Assembly: GCA_046052145.1 (NCBI GenBank) | Contig: JBJOMW010000009.1 | Location: 62,001-126,000, forward strand | Length of the DNA: 64,000 nt | Reading direction: 5' to 3' | Origin: Falsiroseomonas sp046052145 | GTDB taxonomy: Bacteria; Pseudomonadota; Alphaproteobacteria; Acetobacterales; Acetobacteraceae | Shown here: positions 1 through 8,343 of the stretch, one piece after another | How positions within the stretch are numbered: position 1 is the stretch's first letter | Layout of the letters: the number at the start of each line of letters is the position of its first letter | The notes under the pieces: model-generated | What the model was told of the DNA's origin: nothing | The model's database searches: none | Seen by the model: the letters and a program-made list of their open reading frames with translations, nothing else | Program-made: the position numbers and the translations under genes

Positions 1-2265
1 GCCCTGGCCGAGCAGCTGTTCCGCGCCCTGCTCGCCGAGGATGGTGCGGCTGTCGATCTTCGACGTCACCTGGAAGCTGATGCGCGTCGGGAAGTTCGCC
101 TTGATCGTGCCGGTGATGACATCCACGGAAGGCCGCTGGGTCGCCATGATCACATGGATGCCCGCCGCGCGCGCCATCTGCGCCAGGCGCTGCACCGCGG
201 CTTCGATCTCCTTGCCGGCGACGATCATCAGGTCGGCCATCTCGTCGATGACCACGACGATCATCGGCAGCGGTTCCAGCGTGAGCGCCTGATCCTCGAA
301 GAGCGGCTTGTTGGTGTCCGGGTCGAAGCCGACCTGCACGCGGCGCGTCAGCACCTCGCCCTTCGCCCGCGCGGCCTGGACCTTGTCGTTGTAGCCGCCG
401 ATGTTGCGCACGCTGAGCTGGCTCATCGCCTTGTAGCGGCGCTCCATCTCCCGCACGGTCCATTTCAGCGCGCCGATCGCCTTGCGCGGATCGGTGACGA
501 CGGGGGCCAGCAGATGCGGGATGCGGTCATAGACCGACAGTTCCAGCATCTTCGGGTCGATCATGATGAAGCGGCATTCGTCGGGGCTCAGGCGATAGAG
601 CAGCGACAGGATCATGGTGTTGATCGCCACCGACTTGCCCGAGCCGGTGGTGCCCGCGATCAGCAGATGCGGCATGCGCGCGAGGTCGGCGATCACCGGC
701 GCGCCGCCGATATCCTTGCCGAGCGCGAGGTTGAGCCGCCCGGAATGCTTCACCCAATCCTCGGCCGCGATCAGCTCGGACAGCAGCACCGTCTCTCGCC
801 GCGCATTCGGCAGCTCGATGCCGATCACATTGCGGCCGGGGACGGTTGCGATGCGTACCGCGGTGACGGACATGGACCGCGCGATATCGTCCGCGAGCCC
901 GATGACGCGCGCCGACTTCGTGCCCGGCGCGGGTTCGAGTTCATACAGCGTCACGACGGGGCCGGGGCGGATCTCCACGATCTTCCCGCGCACGCCGTAA
1001 TCCTCGAGCACGGTCTCCAGCATGCGGGCATTGCCCTGCAGCGCTTCCTCGCTCGGCCCGGCGGCGCGCCGCACGGGCGGGCCGGTCAGCAGGTCAAGCG
1101 GCGGGAAGCGCCAGACATCTTCCTGCAGCGGCAGGCTCGGCTGGCGCGCGGCGGCGGCGGGGCGCAGGGGCGCGCTGCGCTCGGCGACGCGCGGCGCGGC
1201 CGGCTTGCGCGCAGCGGGCGGCTCCGGTGCCTGGATCGACACGTCCGGCTCCGGCGCACGCGTCACCACCGGCACGCCAAAGGAAGGTTCGCGGCGAACC
1301 GTGCTGGCCGTTGGCGGGCCAGCTTCGGCGGCCGCATCGGCGCGGCGCAGCATATCGGCGAGCGGCACGCTGGCCTCTCGCCGGCGGCGGATCAGGCCGC
1401 TGAGCGCCTGGAAGGGCCGGGTGAAGCTGCGCGCCGCCGCGCCTGCCGCGCGCGCAGCGAAGCCCGGGCGATGCGCCTCCGGCTCCGCGGCGTCCCGGTG
1501 TGCGGCGGCGCGGTCCCGGTTGGCGGCGACCTGCGCCGCGCCGGAGGCGACCTGTGCCACGCCGGCGGCGGCCACGCGGCCGGCGCTGGCAGCGGCCGAG
1601 ACGGCCGCGCTGCCCGCGGCCTTCCCCGCCCGGCCCCAATCGCCGAGCGTCAGCCCCAGGGCGATGAAGGCGAGCAGCGCTGTCACGCCCCAGACGATCA
1701 TGTGGGTCAGCCCCGTCCCGACCGGGCCGAGCACCGCCTCAAGTAAATCGAGCACGCCCTCGGCCAGCGCCGGGCCGGCCGCGCCGGCGGGGCCGGCATG
1801 GGCGGGCAGGCCGGCGGGCAGCGGCAGCAGCGCGAGCGAGGCTGCGGCGAGCGGCAGCGCCGCCAGCAGGCAGGCCAGCCGCAGGACGAAGGGCGACAGC
1901 CCCCGCTGCGTCGCGAGGCGCCAGGCCCAGGTCATCAGGCAGAGCACGGGCAGCCAGGCGGCAAAGCCCACGCCCTGCAGCAGCATATCCGCCAGATGCG
2001 CGCCGAAAGGTCCGGCGAGGTTCGCCGTCTCCCGCGCGGTGGCGGTGGACCAGGAGGGGTCGGCCGGGTCGTAGGTGGCCAGCGAGATGCTGGCCACCAG
2101 CCCGGCGATGACCAGGACGAGCGCCAGAAGCTCCGCCAGACGGCGGCGGATCGCCGCCTTGACGGCGGGGGAGGCGAAGCGACGTCCGGCCGCGGCAAGG
2201 CGATCGCCCACCGGCCCCGGCCCTGCGTTGCGACCATCGAAGGCGCGCGGCATCGAGTGACCCAT
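1..2265 (-). CDS. ftsK: DNA translocase FtsK (C-terminal end cut off by window edge)
   Basis: FtsK is a membrane-anchored hexameric motor at the division septum that pumps chromosomal DNA and activates XerCD recombination at dif. About 755 codons are visible. Four hydrophobic segments fill roughly the first 190 residues, followed by an Ala/Pro/Arg-rich linker and the motor domain. The Walker A motif GTTGSGKS lies near residues 538-545 and a Walker B stretch (VVVIDEMADL) near 670. The reading frame is still open at base 1, in the conserved segment LGEQGAEQLLGQG, so the end of the motor and the DNA-reading gamma winged helix are outside the window. The start could be 2265 or the in-frame ATG at 2253; the latter has a better-spaced GGATGGG upstream. 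Confidence 0.95.
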   Translation of the reverse strand, partial: MGHSMPRAFDGRNAGPGPVGDRLAAAGRRFASPAVKAAIRRRLAELLALVLVIAGLVASISLATYDPADPSWSTATARETANLAGPFGAHLADMLLQGVGFAAWLPVLCLMTWAWRLATQRGLSPFVLRLACLLAALPLAAASLALLPLPAGLPAHAGPAGAAGPALAEGVLDLLEAVLGPVGTGLTHMIVWGVTALLAFIALGLTLGDWGRAGKAAGSAAVSAAASAGRVAAAGVAQVASGAAQVAANRDRAAAHRDAAEPEAHRPGFAARAAGAAARSFTRPFQALSGLIRRRREASVPLADMLRRADAAAEAGPPTASTVRREPSFGVPVVTRAPEPDVSIQAPEPPAARKPAAPRVAERSAPLRPAAAARQPSLPLQEDVWRFPPLDLLTGPPVRRAAGPSEEALQGNARMLETVLEDYGVRGKIVEIRPGPVVTLYELEPAPGTKSARVIGLADDIARSMSVTAVRIATVPGRNVIGIELPNARRETVLLSELIAAEDWVKHSGRLNLALGKDIGGAPVIADLARMPHLLIAGTTGSGKSVAINTMILSLLYRLSPDECRFIMIDPKMLELSVYDRIPHLLAPVVTDPRKAIGALKWTVREMERRYKAMSQLSVRNIGGYNDKVQAARAKGEVLTRRVQVGFDPDTNKPLFEDQALTLEPLPMIVVVIDEMADLMIVAGKEIEAAVQRLAQMARAAGIHVIMATQRPSVDVITGTIKANFPTRISFQVTSKIDSRTILGEQGAEQLLGQG

Positions 2266-2382
2266 CCTGAAGCAACTTCGTAGTTCTATACCGGAAGTCG
2301 TTCAGGATGCACGGTCTGGTTTCGCAGCGACCTGGGCGGAAGGTGCCTGAACCGCCCCCTTTCGCCCGGCCGCCCTTCTGTC

Positions 2383-2928
2383 TCAGCGCACCAGCGCGCC
2401 GTCGATGCCGTGGATGACCCCGTTCGAGCAGGGGATGTCGCCCTGCACGATGCGGGCCGAGACACCGCCCGGCCCGGTGATGGTGGCACCCCGCTCCCCG
2501 GCGGGCGGGCCCGCGACGATGAGTTGGGAGCCTGCGACGGTGGTCAGGTGTACCCCCTGGGCGAGGGCTGAGGCGGGCATGCGGCCCTGCACGACATGCG
2601 CCTGGATCGCCGCGGTGGCGAGGATCGGGTCGGCCTGACGGCCGCCACCGGCCGAATCCCGCGGAAACAGGCGGTCCACCACCGCCGAGCTGACCGCGTC
2701 GATCGCGCTGTTGGTGGGCGCGAAGATGGTCACGTTCTGCATGTTCCGCAGGTCGTTGACCATGTGGCTGTGCGTCACCGCATTCACCATGCGGGAGTAG
2801 TCCGGCATGCCCGCCAGGGTGTCGATGCAGTTGCGCGCCTGTGCGGCGGCGCTGGTCGGCAGGGCGGCCGCGGCGGCGAGGCCGGCCGCCAGGGTAAGGC
2901 ACGTCAGGGCAGCGGCTCGGGGTTGCAT
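2383..2928 (-). CDS. secreted fasciclin (FAS1) domain protein
   Basis: A 181-residue protein with an N-terminal signal peptide ending near an Ala-rich AAAQA site at about residue 31, followed by a single FAS1 (beta-Ig-H3/fasciclin) domain. The first conserved box is visible as VTIFAPTNSAID and the second as GVIHGIDGALV at the C-terminus. FAS1 domains mediate adhesion or extracellular binding; the bacterial ligand is usually unknown. Two cysteines (in RNCIDTL and IPCSNGVIHG) might form a disulfide in the periplasm. The start is set by a strong AGGAGG eight bases upstream of the ATG. It appears to be a single-gene unit; a GTATAC-centred palindrome lies about 55 bases upstream. Family assignment is firm, role unknown. 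Confidence 0.85.
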   Translation of the reverse strand: MQPRAAALTCLTLAAGLAAAAALPTSAAAQARNCIDTLAGMPDYSRMVNAVTHSHMVNDLRNMQNVTIFAPTNSAIDAVSSAVVDRLFPRDSAGGGRQADPILATAAIQAHVVQGRMPASALAQGVHLTTVAGSQLIVAGPPAGERGATITGPGGVSARIVQGDIPCSNGVIHGIDGALVR

Positions 2929-2981
2929 GGTGGTCCCTCCTCTGTGGCTATCGGCAGGATCGCCGATCGAAGAGAGTATTT

Positions 2982-2992
2982 CGTATACGTAT
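2982..2992. promoter_or_regulatory. overlapping palindromes centred on GTATAC upstream of the fasciclin gene
   Basis: CGTATACG (2982-2989) and ATACGTAT (2985-2992) overlap in the most AT-rich stretch of the 273-base gap between the fasciclin gene and the dehydratase gene. GTATAC-centred palindromes are typical of FadR/FCD-type GntR regulators, so this may be an operator for the fasciclin promoter. The rest of the gap shows no convincing gene. Confidence 0.3.
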
Positions 2993-3201
2993 GATATCAG
3001 GCAACCGCGGCGGTGCCTGCAATCTGCGTGATATCGTGCAGCTTTCCGCGATCAGTGCGTAGCCTCGGCGCTACCTTCCCGCCCTGCCGCCCGGGCCGAG
3101 GCGACCCGCCATCCGCGCGGCGCTGATCGTCATGGGCCAGACGTCGCGCAACCTCGCCGCCCGCTGCCTGCGCTGCAGACGCCAATGCCGAACAGGCGAC
3201 C

Positions 3202-4401
3202 CTAGCTTGCCCCAGTTACCCGCCGGATCGCGTCGGGGCGTTTCTCCAGCCCTGGCAGCAGCTCAAGCCCGAGGCCCGGCGCGTCCGGCACGCTGACGAG
3301 GCCCTGCTTCACCTCCGGCAGGGTCGTGACCAGCTCCTTGTACCAGCCGGTGTAGAAGGCCCGGACGCTCTCCTGGATCAGTGCGTTCGGCGCGTGCAGG
3401 GAGAAGTGGCAGGAGGCCATGTAGACCACCGGCCCGGTGCAGTCGTGCGGCGCGACAGGCACGTGGTAGGCCTCCGCCATGCCGGCGATCTTGCGCGCCT
3501 CGGTCAGCCCGCCGCACCAGGACAGGTCGAGCATCACGACGCCAGCGGCCCCGGTTTCCAGATACTCGCGGAAGGCATGCACGCCGTTCAGCGTTTCCGA
3601 CGCGCAGACCCAGGCGTCGCAATGCGCCGCGTACTCCTTCAGGTCGCGTACGGAATCCAGCCGGAACGGATCCTCGTGCCAGTAGGTGCCATAGGGCTTC
3701 AGCGCCTGCGCCAGCCGCTTGGCCATAGGCAGCGACCAGAGCGAGTGGAACTCCACCATGATGTCCATCCGGTCGCCGACCGCGCGCCGGATTTTCTCGA
3801 AGGGCTCGAGCGCGCGCTTCAGCTCATCGGCGGTGATGTCGAGGCCGCCCGTCCGCTCCGCCGGCGGGTCGAAGGGCCAGATCTTCATGCCGGTGATGCC
3901 CTGATCGAGCAGGGACTGCGCCAACTCGTCCGCGCGGTGCAGGAAGGCGTCGAGGTCCTCATAGGGACCTTCGGTCTCGCCGACATGCCAATTGGCGACC
4001 GACTGCGCGCGCGCATCGCGGATGTATTTGTAGCCGGCGCAGGTGTTGTAGACGCGGATGCTCTCGCGCGACTTCCCGCCCAGCATCTCCGCCACCGGCC
4101 GCCCGGCTGCCTTGCCAGCGATGTCCCACAGCGCGATGTCCACCGCCGAGGTTGCGCGCGTCTCGACGCCCGTGCCGCGCCAGCCGAGATAATCGCGCAG
4201 CGCCATCCGCAGCGCCTCGATCTGGCGCGGATCGCGGCCGATCAGCTTCGGCGCGCACCAATCATGCAGATAGGCCTCGACGGCCGACGGCGCCATGAAG
4301 GTCTCGCCCAGGCCCACGATGCCCTCATCCGTGTGCAGCCGCACCCAGATGATATTGGCGAATTCGCGGAGCCGGATGGTCTCGAGGGCGGTGATCTTCA
4401 T
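3202..4401 (-). CDS. mandelate racemase/muconate lactonizing enzyme family protein (likely sugar-acid dehydratase)
   Basis: A 399-residue enolase-superfamily enzyme. These enzymes abstract the alpha proton of a carboxylate held on Mg2+. Visible catalytic landmarks are K173 (MKIWPF), the metal-binding series E217 (VEFHSLW), E243 (WHEDPF) and E269 (SETLNG), D292, H319 (APHD) and E344 (IQES). The barrel His after APHD puts it near the mandelate racemase/galactonate dehydratase branch rather than the muconate-cycloisomerase branch. The ATG at 4401 (MKITALET) is preferred over an upstream in-frame ATG because family members begin this way and the longer version would read through a hairpin. It is the last gene of the TRAP operon, so its substrate is probably what the transporter imports. 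Exact substrate unknown. Confidence 0.85.
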   Translation of the reverse strand: MKITALETIRLREFANIIWVRLHTDEGIVGLGETFMAPSAVEAYLHDWCAPKLIGRDPRQIEALRMALRDYLGWRGTGVETRATSAVDIALWDIAGKAAGRPVAEMLGGKSRESIRVYNTCAGYKYIRDARAQSVANWHVGETEGPYEDLDAFLHRADELAQSLLDQGITGMKIWPFDPPAERTGGLDITADELKRALEPFEKIRRAVGDRMDIMVEFHSLWSLPMAKRLAQALKPYGTYWHEDPFRLDSVRDLKEYAAHCDAWVCASETLNGVHAFREYLETGAAGVVMLDLSWCGGLTEARKIAGMAEAYHVPVAPHDCTGPVVYMASCHFSLHAPNALIQESVRAFYTGWYKELVTTLPEVKQGLVSVPDAPGLGLELLPGLEKRPDAIRRVTGAS

Positions 4402-4423
4402 GGTTGCGGTCCCGGAAAAGGAA

Positions 4424-4451
4424 GGGGCGCCGTCCTTGCGGACGGCGCCCC
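4424..4451 (-). terminator. perfect 12-bp hairpin between dctP and the dehydratase gene
   Basis: A perfect 12-bp inverted repeat GGGGCGCCGTCC / GGACGGCGCCCC with a TTGC loop lies in the 65-base gap. On the minus strand it is followed by TTCCTTTTCC, so it resembles an intrinsic terminator. Because the next operon gene starts only 22 bases later, it probably acts as partial terminator or mRNA 3'-end stabiliser, favouring abundant binding protein over dehydratase. Confidence 0.7.
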
Positions 4452-4466
4452 CGGAAGGCCGATGCC

Positions 4467-5504
4467 TCAGCCGCCCTGGCGGGGCTGGGCGGCGCGGACG
4501 CGGTCGAGCTCCTGGCTCATCCGCTGCACCACGTCGCGGCCGATCTGGTCGGCGTGGCGATCCCACACGGCGCGGGCCTGTTCGCGCATCCGCTGCGCCT
4601 CGGCAGGGGCCAGGTCGTTCACCTGCATGCCGGCGCGGCGCAGGGTCTGCAGGCTCGCCTCATTGCCCTGGCGGTTGGCGCGGCGCTGAACGTCACGCGC
4701 TTCCACGGCGCAGGTCCGCAGCACCTGCTGTTCGGCCGCGCTCAGCCGGTCCCAGAGCTGCTTCGAATACAGCACCAGGAAGGGCGTGTAGGCGTGGCGC
4801 GTCAGCGACAGGAAGCGCTGCACCTCGTTGAAGCGCGAGGTCTCGATGGTGACCAGCGGGTTTTCCTGCCCGTCGATCGCGCGGGTCTCCAGCGCCGTGA
4901 ACACCTCGCCGAAGGCCATCGGGATCGCGTTCGAGCCCATGTTGCGGAAGGTGTCGAGGAAGATGTTGTTCTGCATCACGCGCATGCGCACGCCGTTGAA
5001 GTCTTCCCAGCGGGTGATGGCACGGCGCGAGTTGGAGGTGTTGCGGAACCCGTTCTCCCAATAGGCGAGATTGACCAGCCCGATGCCGTCCAGGCGCCGC
5101 GTCATCTCGGCGCCGAACTCGCCATCCAGGATGGCGTCCGCCTCGGCCTCGTTGGCGAAGAGGAAGGGCAGGTCGAAGACGCCGAGCGCCGGCAGCATGC
5201 CGACGAGCGGGGAGGAGGAGGTGACCACCATCTCCTGCGTGCCCGCACGCAGCGCCTGGGTCGCCTGCAGGTCGCCGCCGAGCGCGCCGCCCCAGAAGCC
5301 GTTGATGCGCATCCGGTTGCCGGTCGCGGTCGCGGCGCAGGTCGCCATGTGGCGCACGCCGACGCCGTTCGGGTGGTCCTCGTTGACGCCGTTCGAGATG
5401 CGGATCGTCCGGTTCTCGAAGGTCTGGGCGGCGGCCTGCGGGATGGGCGCGAGCGCGAGCCCGACGGCGGCGGTGGCTGCGAGCAGCCAGGATTTGAGCT
5501 TCAT
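4467..5504 (-). CDS. dctP: TRAP transporter substrate-binding protein DctP
   Basis: A 345-residue periplasmic receptor of a tripartite ATP-independent periplasmic transporter, which delivers a carboxylate-type solute to the DctQM membrane unit. A signal peptide covers about residues 1-24 (MKLKSWLLAATAAVG, cleavage after QAAA). The mature protein shows the DctP fold pattern: AYWENGFRNTSNSRRAI, then GVRMRVMQN, where the Arg typically salt-bridges the substrate carboxylate, and later ALETRAIDGQENP. The start is fixed by TGAGGAGG ten bases upstream. It lies 32 bases after dctM in a dctQ-dctM-dctP order and is followed by a strong hairpin. An acid sugar or hydroxy-acid ligand is inferred from the neighbouring dehydratase. 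Confidence 0.92.
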   Translation of the reverse strand: MKLKSWLLAATAAVGLALAPIPQAAAQTFENRTIRISNGVNEDHPNGVGVRHMATCAATATGNRMRINGFWGGALGGDLQATQALRAGTQEMVVTSSSPLVGMLPALGVFDLPFLFANEAEADAILDGEFGAEMTRRLDGIGLVNLAYWENGFRNTSNSRRAITRWEDFNGVRMRVMQNNIFLDTFRNMGSNAIPMAFGEVFTALETRAIDGQENPLVTIETSRFNEVQRFLSLTRHAYTPFLVLYSKQLWDRLSAAEQQVLRTCAVEARDVQRRANRQGNEASLQTLRRAGMQVNDLAPAEAQRMREQARAVWDRHADQIGRDVVQRMSQELDRVRAAQPRQGG

Positions 5505-5536
5505 TGGTGTTTCCTCCTCAGTTTGGTGACGCAAGA

Positions 5537-6904
5537 CTATCCGCCGAGGCCCAGGACGCGGAAGGGCCATGTGACGAACATCGTAACCAGGTCCATGAAC
5601 TCCATCTGCCCGCGCAGCCAGCGCAGCGGCTGGATGACCAGATCGGGGAACAGGACCAGCAGGAACAGCACGCAGGATTGCGCGATGAGGAAGGGCATCA
5701 CCCCCTTGATCACGCGGGTCATGCTCTCCCGCGCGACGCCGCAGACCACGTTCAGCACGATGCCGACAGGCGGCGTGATCAGGCCGATGGCGTTGTTCAT
5801 GATGAACAGCACGCCGAAATAGACCTCGTAGCTGGGGATGCCGTTGATCCGCCCGACCTCCCGCACCAGCGGCATCAGGACGGGGGTGAGGATCAGCACG
5901 GTCGGCGCGAAATCGAGCGCGGTGCCCACCACCAGCACCAGCGCCATGATCACCAGCATGAACAGGATCGGGTTGTCCATCAGCGGATGGAGCACGCCGC
6001 GCAGTTCGGCCGGGATATTGGCCTGTGTGATGAGCCAGGCGGAGGCGAGCGCGGAGGCGACGAGGAACATCACCACCGCCGTCATCTTCGCTGCTGCCAG
6101 GAACACGCCGTAGAGGTCGCGCCACTGCAACTCGCCATAGATGAACTTGCCGACCAGGAAGGCATAGGCGACCGCGATGACGGCGGCCTCCGTCGGCGTG
6201 GTGATGCCGAACTTGATGCCGCCCATGATGATCGCGGGCATCAGCAGCGCGAAGAAGCCGTCGCGGCCAGCCTTCAGCCGGCCGAGCCAGCCGACGCGCG
6301 GCAGCGTCACCAGCTTGTCGCGGCGGCAGACGATCGCCCAGGCGATGGCGAGCGAGAGGCCCATCAGCAGCCCGGGGAAGATACCCGCCAGAAAAAGCTG
6401 CGTGATCGAGACATTGGCCGCGACGCCGAAGATGATGAAGCCTATCGAAGGCGGGATGACGGGGGCGATGATGCCGCCCGCGGCGATCAGCCCGGCGGAG
6501 CGCGGGATGTCGTAGCCCGCCTGGCGCATCATCGGGATCAGGATCGCCGCCAGCGCCGCGGTGTCTGCCGCCGCCGAGCCCGAAAGCGCGGCCATGATGA
6601 TCGCGGCGAAGATCGCGACGTAGCCGAGCCCGCCATGGATATGGCCGACGAAGGTCAGCGCGAATTGCACGATCCGCTTCGACAGGCCGCCCTTGTTCAT
6701 CAGCTCGCCCGCGAGCAGGAAGAAGGGCACGGCGAGAAGCTGGAAGTTGTCCGCGCCGATGATCATGTTCTGCGCGATGATCTGGGCGTCGAAGATGCCG
6801 AGCCACAGCATCAGCGCCAGGGCGCAGACCAGCAGCGCGAAGGCCACCGGCATGCCGAGCGCCATGGCCCCGCAGAGCGAGGCCAGGAAGACGACGATCG
6901 TCAT
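5537..6904 (-). CDS. dctM: TRAP transporter large permease DctM
   Basis: A 455-residue polytopic membrane protein, the Na+-coupled transport subunit of the TRAP system. Hydrophobic segments repeat throughout (for example IVVFLASLCGAMALGMPVAF at the start). The family signatures FFLLAGELMNKGG and GGIIAPVIPPS are present, and a second inverted-topology half carries NNAIGLITPPVGIVL. Length is close to the usual 425-450. The ATG begins at the base immediately after the dctQ stop codon, implying translational coupling and 1:1 assembly with DctQ. Confidence 0.93.
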   Translation of the reverse strand: MTIVVFLASLCGAMALGMPVAFALLVCALALMLWLGIFDAQIIAQNMIIGADNFQLLAVPFFLLAGELMNKGGLSKRIVQFALTFVGHIHGGLGYVAIFAAIIMAALSGSAAADTAALAAILIPMMRQAGYDIPRSAGLIAAGGIIAPVIPPSIGFIIFGVAANVSITQLFLAGIFPGLLMGLSLAIAWAIVCRRDKLVTLPRVGWLGRLKAGRDGFFALLMPAIIMGGIKFGITTPTEAAVIAVAYAFLVGKFIYGELQWRDLYGVFLAAAKMTAVVMFLVASALASAWLITQANIPAELRGVLHPLMDNPILFMLVIMALVLVVGTALDFAPTVLILTPVLMPLVREVGRINGIPSYEVYFGVLFIMNNAIGLITPPVGIVLNVVCGVARESMTRVIKGVMPFLIAQSCVLFLLVLFPDLVIQPLRWLRGQMEFMDLVTMFVTWPFRVLGLGG

Positions 6905-7468
6905 CTATTCGATGCCCTGGCGGGTCTGGACGGATCGCTCGTCCTGCAGGTCGCCGGCGAAGATCCGCAGTTCCTCATCCGACAGTCGCCCAGTGAACAG
7001 GCGCAGCAGCCGCAGCACGACCATGATGCCGATGCCCACCGAGGTGAAATAGCCGATGCCATAGACCAGGGTCATCGGCAGGCCGCTGATCGGCGCGTAG
7101 TTGGTGGCGTTGATCGCGTGCTGCTTCCAGGTCCCCCAGAAGAAGACGGCGCAGCACAGAAGGGCCAGCGTGTCGGACAGCGCGAGGCACCCTTTCCGCC
7201 CCGCCTTCGGCAGCACCCGCACCAGCGTGTCCACGCCGAGATGGGCGTGTTCCCGATACACCACGACCGCGCCGATGAAGGTCAGCCAGACGAAGCAGTA
7301 GCGCGACATTTCCTCGCTGATGGCGATGCCGCTGTCGAAGGCGTAGCGCAGCACGACATTGCCCAGCACCATGGCGACCATGGCCGCCAGCAGGGCCACC
7401 ATGATCGCCTCCAGCACGCGGAAGCCGCGCTCGATCCAGCGCTGGCCGAGGCTGTCCTGAGGCTCCAT
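6905..7468 (-). CDS. dctQ: TRAP transporter small permease DctQ
   Basis: A 187-residue integral membrane protein with four hydrophobic segments, the small subunit that scaffolds DctM. Family features are RYAFDSGIAISEEMSRY after the second segment and the HLGVDTLV motif. The ATG at 7468 (MEPQDSLG) was chosen over an upstream in-frame start because the extra N-terminus (Arg/Lys/Gly-rich) does not resemble the family. It is the first gene of the dctQMP-dehydratase operon, so the operon promoter should lie in the 141-base gap before the thermonuclease gene; I could not identify a clear promoter or operator there. Confidence 0.9.
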   Translation of the reverse strand: MEPQDSLGQRWIERGFRVLEAIMVALLAAMVAMVLGNVVLRYAFDSGIAISEEMSRYCFVWLTFIGAVVVYREHAHLGVDTLVRVLPKAGRKGCLALSDTLALLCCAVFFWGTWKQHAINATNYAPISGLPMTLVYGIGYFTSVGIGIMVVLRLLRLFTGRLSDEELRIFAGDLQDERSVQTRQGIE

Positions 7469-7609
7469 GGATCCTGGTGTTCCCGTTCCCACCCTGCGTC
7501 CGCCGGCTGCGGCGGCCTTCTTGTGGCGCGGCCGGATCACCAAGGGTGGATCAAGCAGCGCGCCCCATACTTGCCGGTGGCCTCGCGCCTGTCCACACGT
7601 CCGCTTGGG

Positions 7610-8197
7610 TCAGCTACGGCGGCGGGCCCGGCGCCACTCCCAGGGTGCCTCGAACGATCCGGCCCAGAGGCCAAGTGCGGCCGTCCGCGCAGTCTCCTCA
7701 ACCGCTCCATAGGCGCGGCCGAAGCGCTGATCGGCCAGCGCCATGCCCTGCGCGACCATGGCATGGCCGACCTCGACCGCGCCCACCCAGCAGGTGGCGA
7801 CCATGCGCTGGTAACGGTCGCGGCCGCGGGCCGTGCAGGCGACATCGGCATCGGCCACCGCCGCGGCGAGCACTGCCGCGGCATACCGTCCGCACGCCCA
7901 GGCGCTGCCATCGGCGGCGGTGCAGTTCTGCCGGGTTTCCGGCGCGTCGATGCCGTGCAGGCGGATGCGGGTGCCCTCAACGTCGAGGGTATCGCCATCA
8001 ACGGCGCGGGCCTGGCCTTGTACAACGAGAAGTTCTGTCGGCTCGGCTTGCGCCGGCGCTGCGAAGGCCAAGGCTATGCAGAAAACGGCCGCGGCGATCC
8101 AGGCTGCGATGCCCACCATCAGCGAGGGACGCTTGCGCACTGCCGGGCGTGCCGCGGAGCAACCGGTTGGCGTTGTTGGGGCCGTGCAACCATTCAT
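7610..8197 (-). CDS. secreted thermonuclease (staphylococcal nuclease-like) protein
   Basis: A 195-residue SNase-fold protein. These are Ca2+-dependent nucleases cleaving DNA or RNA to 3'-phosphates. An N-terminal hydrophobic stretch (IAAWIAAAVFCIALAFAAPAQAE) predicts export. The SNase core shows AVDGDTLDVEGTRIRLHGID, with the metal-binding Asp and catalytic Arg region, then APETRQNC and RGRDRYQRMVATC. Four or more cysteines suggest disulfides. Two starts are possible: 8197, preceded by GGTGAG, or 8119 directly before the signal peptide; the longer gives a charged n-region. It is monocistronic. A second nuclease of this family sits at 58518-59009. Confidence 0.8.
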   Translation of the reverse strand: MNGCTAPTTPTGCSAARPAVRKRPSLMVGIAAWIAAAVFCIALAFAAPAQAEPTELLVVQGQARAVDGDTLDVEGTRIRLHGIDAPETRQNCTAADGSAWACGRYAAAVLAAAVADADVACTARGRDRYQRMVATCWVGAVEVGHAMVAQGMALADQRFGRAYGAVEETARTAALGLWAGSFEAPWEWRRARRRS

Positions 8198-8243
8198 GGA
8201 AACTCACCGCCTGGCCGTGATTGCTGTCCCGGCGTCGGGACCT

Positions 8244-8259
8244 CGCATTTTCATGCGAA
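8244..8259. other. short perfect hairpin downstream of the GntR gene
   Basis: TCGCAT and ATGCGA form a 6-bp stem with a TTTC loop in the 146-base gap between the GntR regulator and the thermonuclease gene. It may end the regulator transcript, but there is no U-tract on the minus strand, so a terminator role is only a guess. The rest of the gap is AT-richer than average and probably carries the nuclease promoter. Confidence 0.3.
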
Positions 8260-8343
8260 GTATCGCCGGTATGAGGTTTCATAGATGCGAATTTTGGCGT
8301 TGTTACGGCCAGAAACGTGCGTTTTGTGGGGTGCCACGCCCGC

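Noticed and set aside
154..1746. Long plus-strand open frame opposite ftsK
   Set aside because: Arg/Ala/Gln-rich translation without motifs; the minus strand encodes unmistakable FtsK with a Walker A motif. High GC creates such antisense frames.
2997..3185. 62-codon minus-strand frame upstream of the fasciclin gene
   Set aside because: No ribosome site, no conserved pattern, and composition typical of chance GC-rich frames.
5504..8284. 926-codon plus-strand open frame opposite the TRAP genes
   Set aside because: Low-complexity, His/Asp/Gln/Arg-rich product, antisense to dctM, dctQ and the nuclease, all of which carry clear family motifs.
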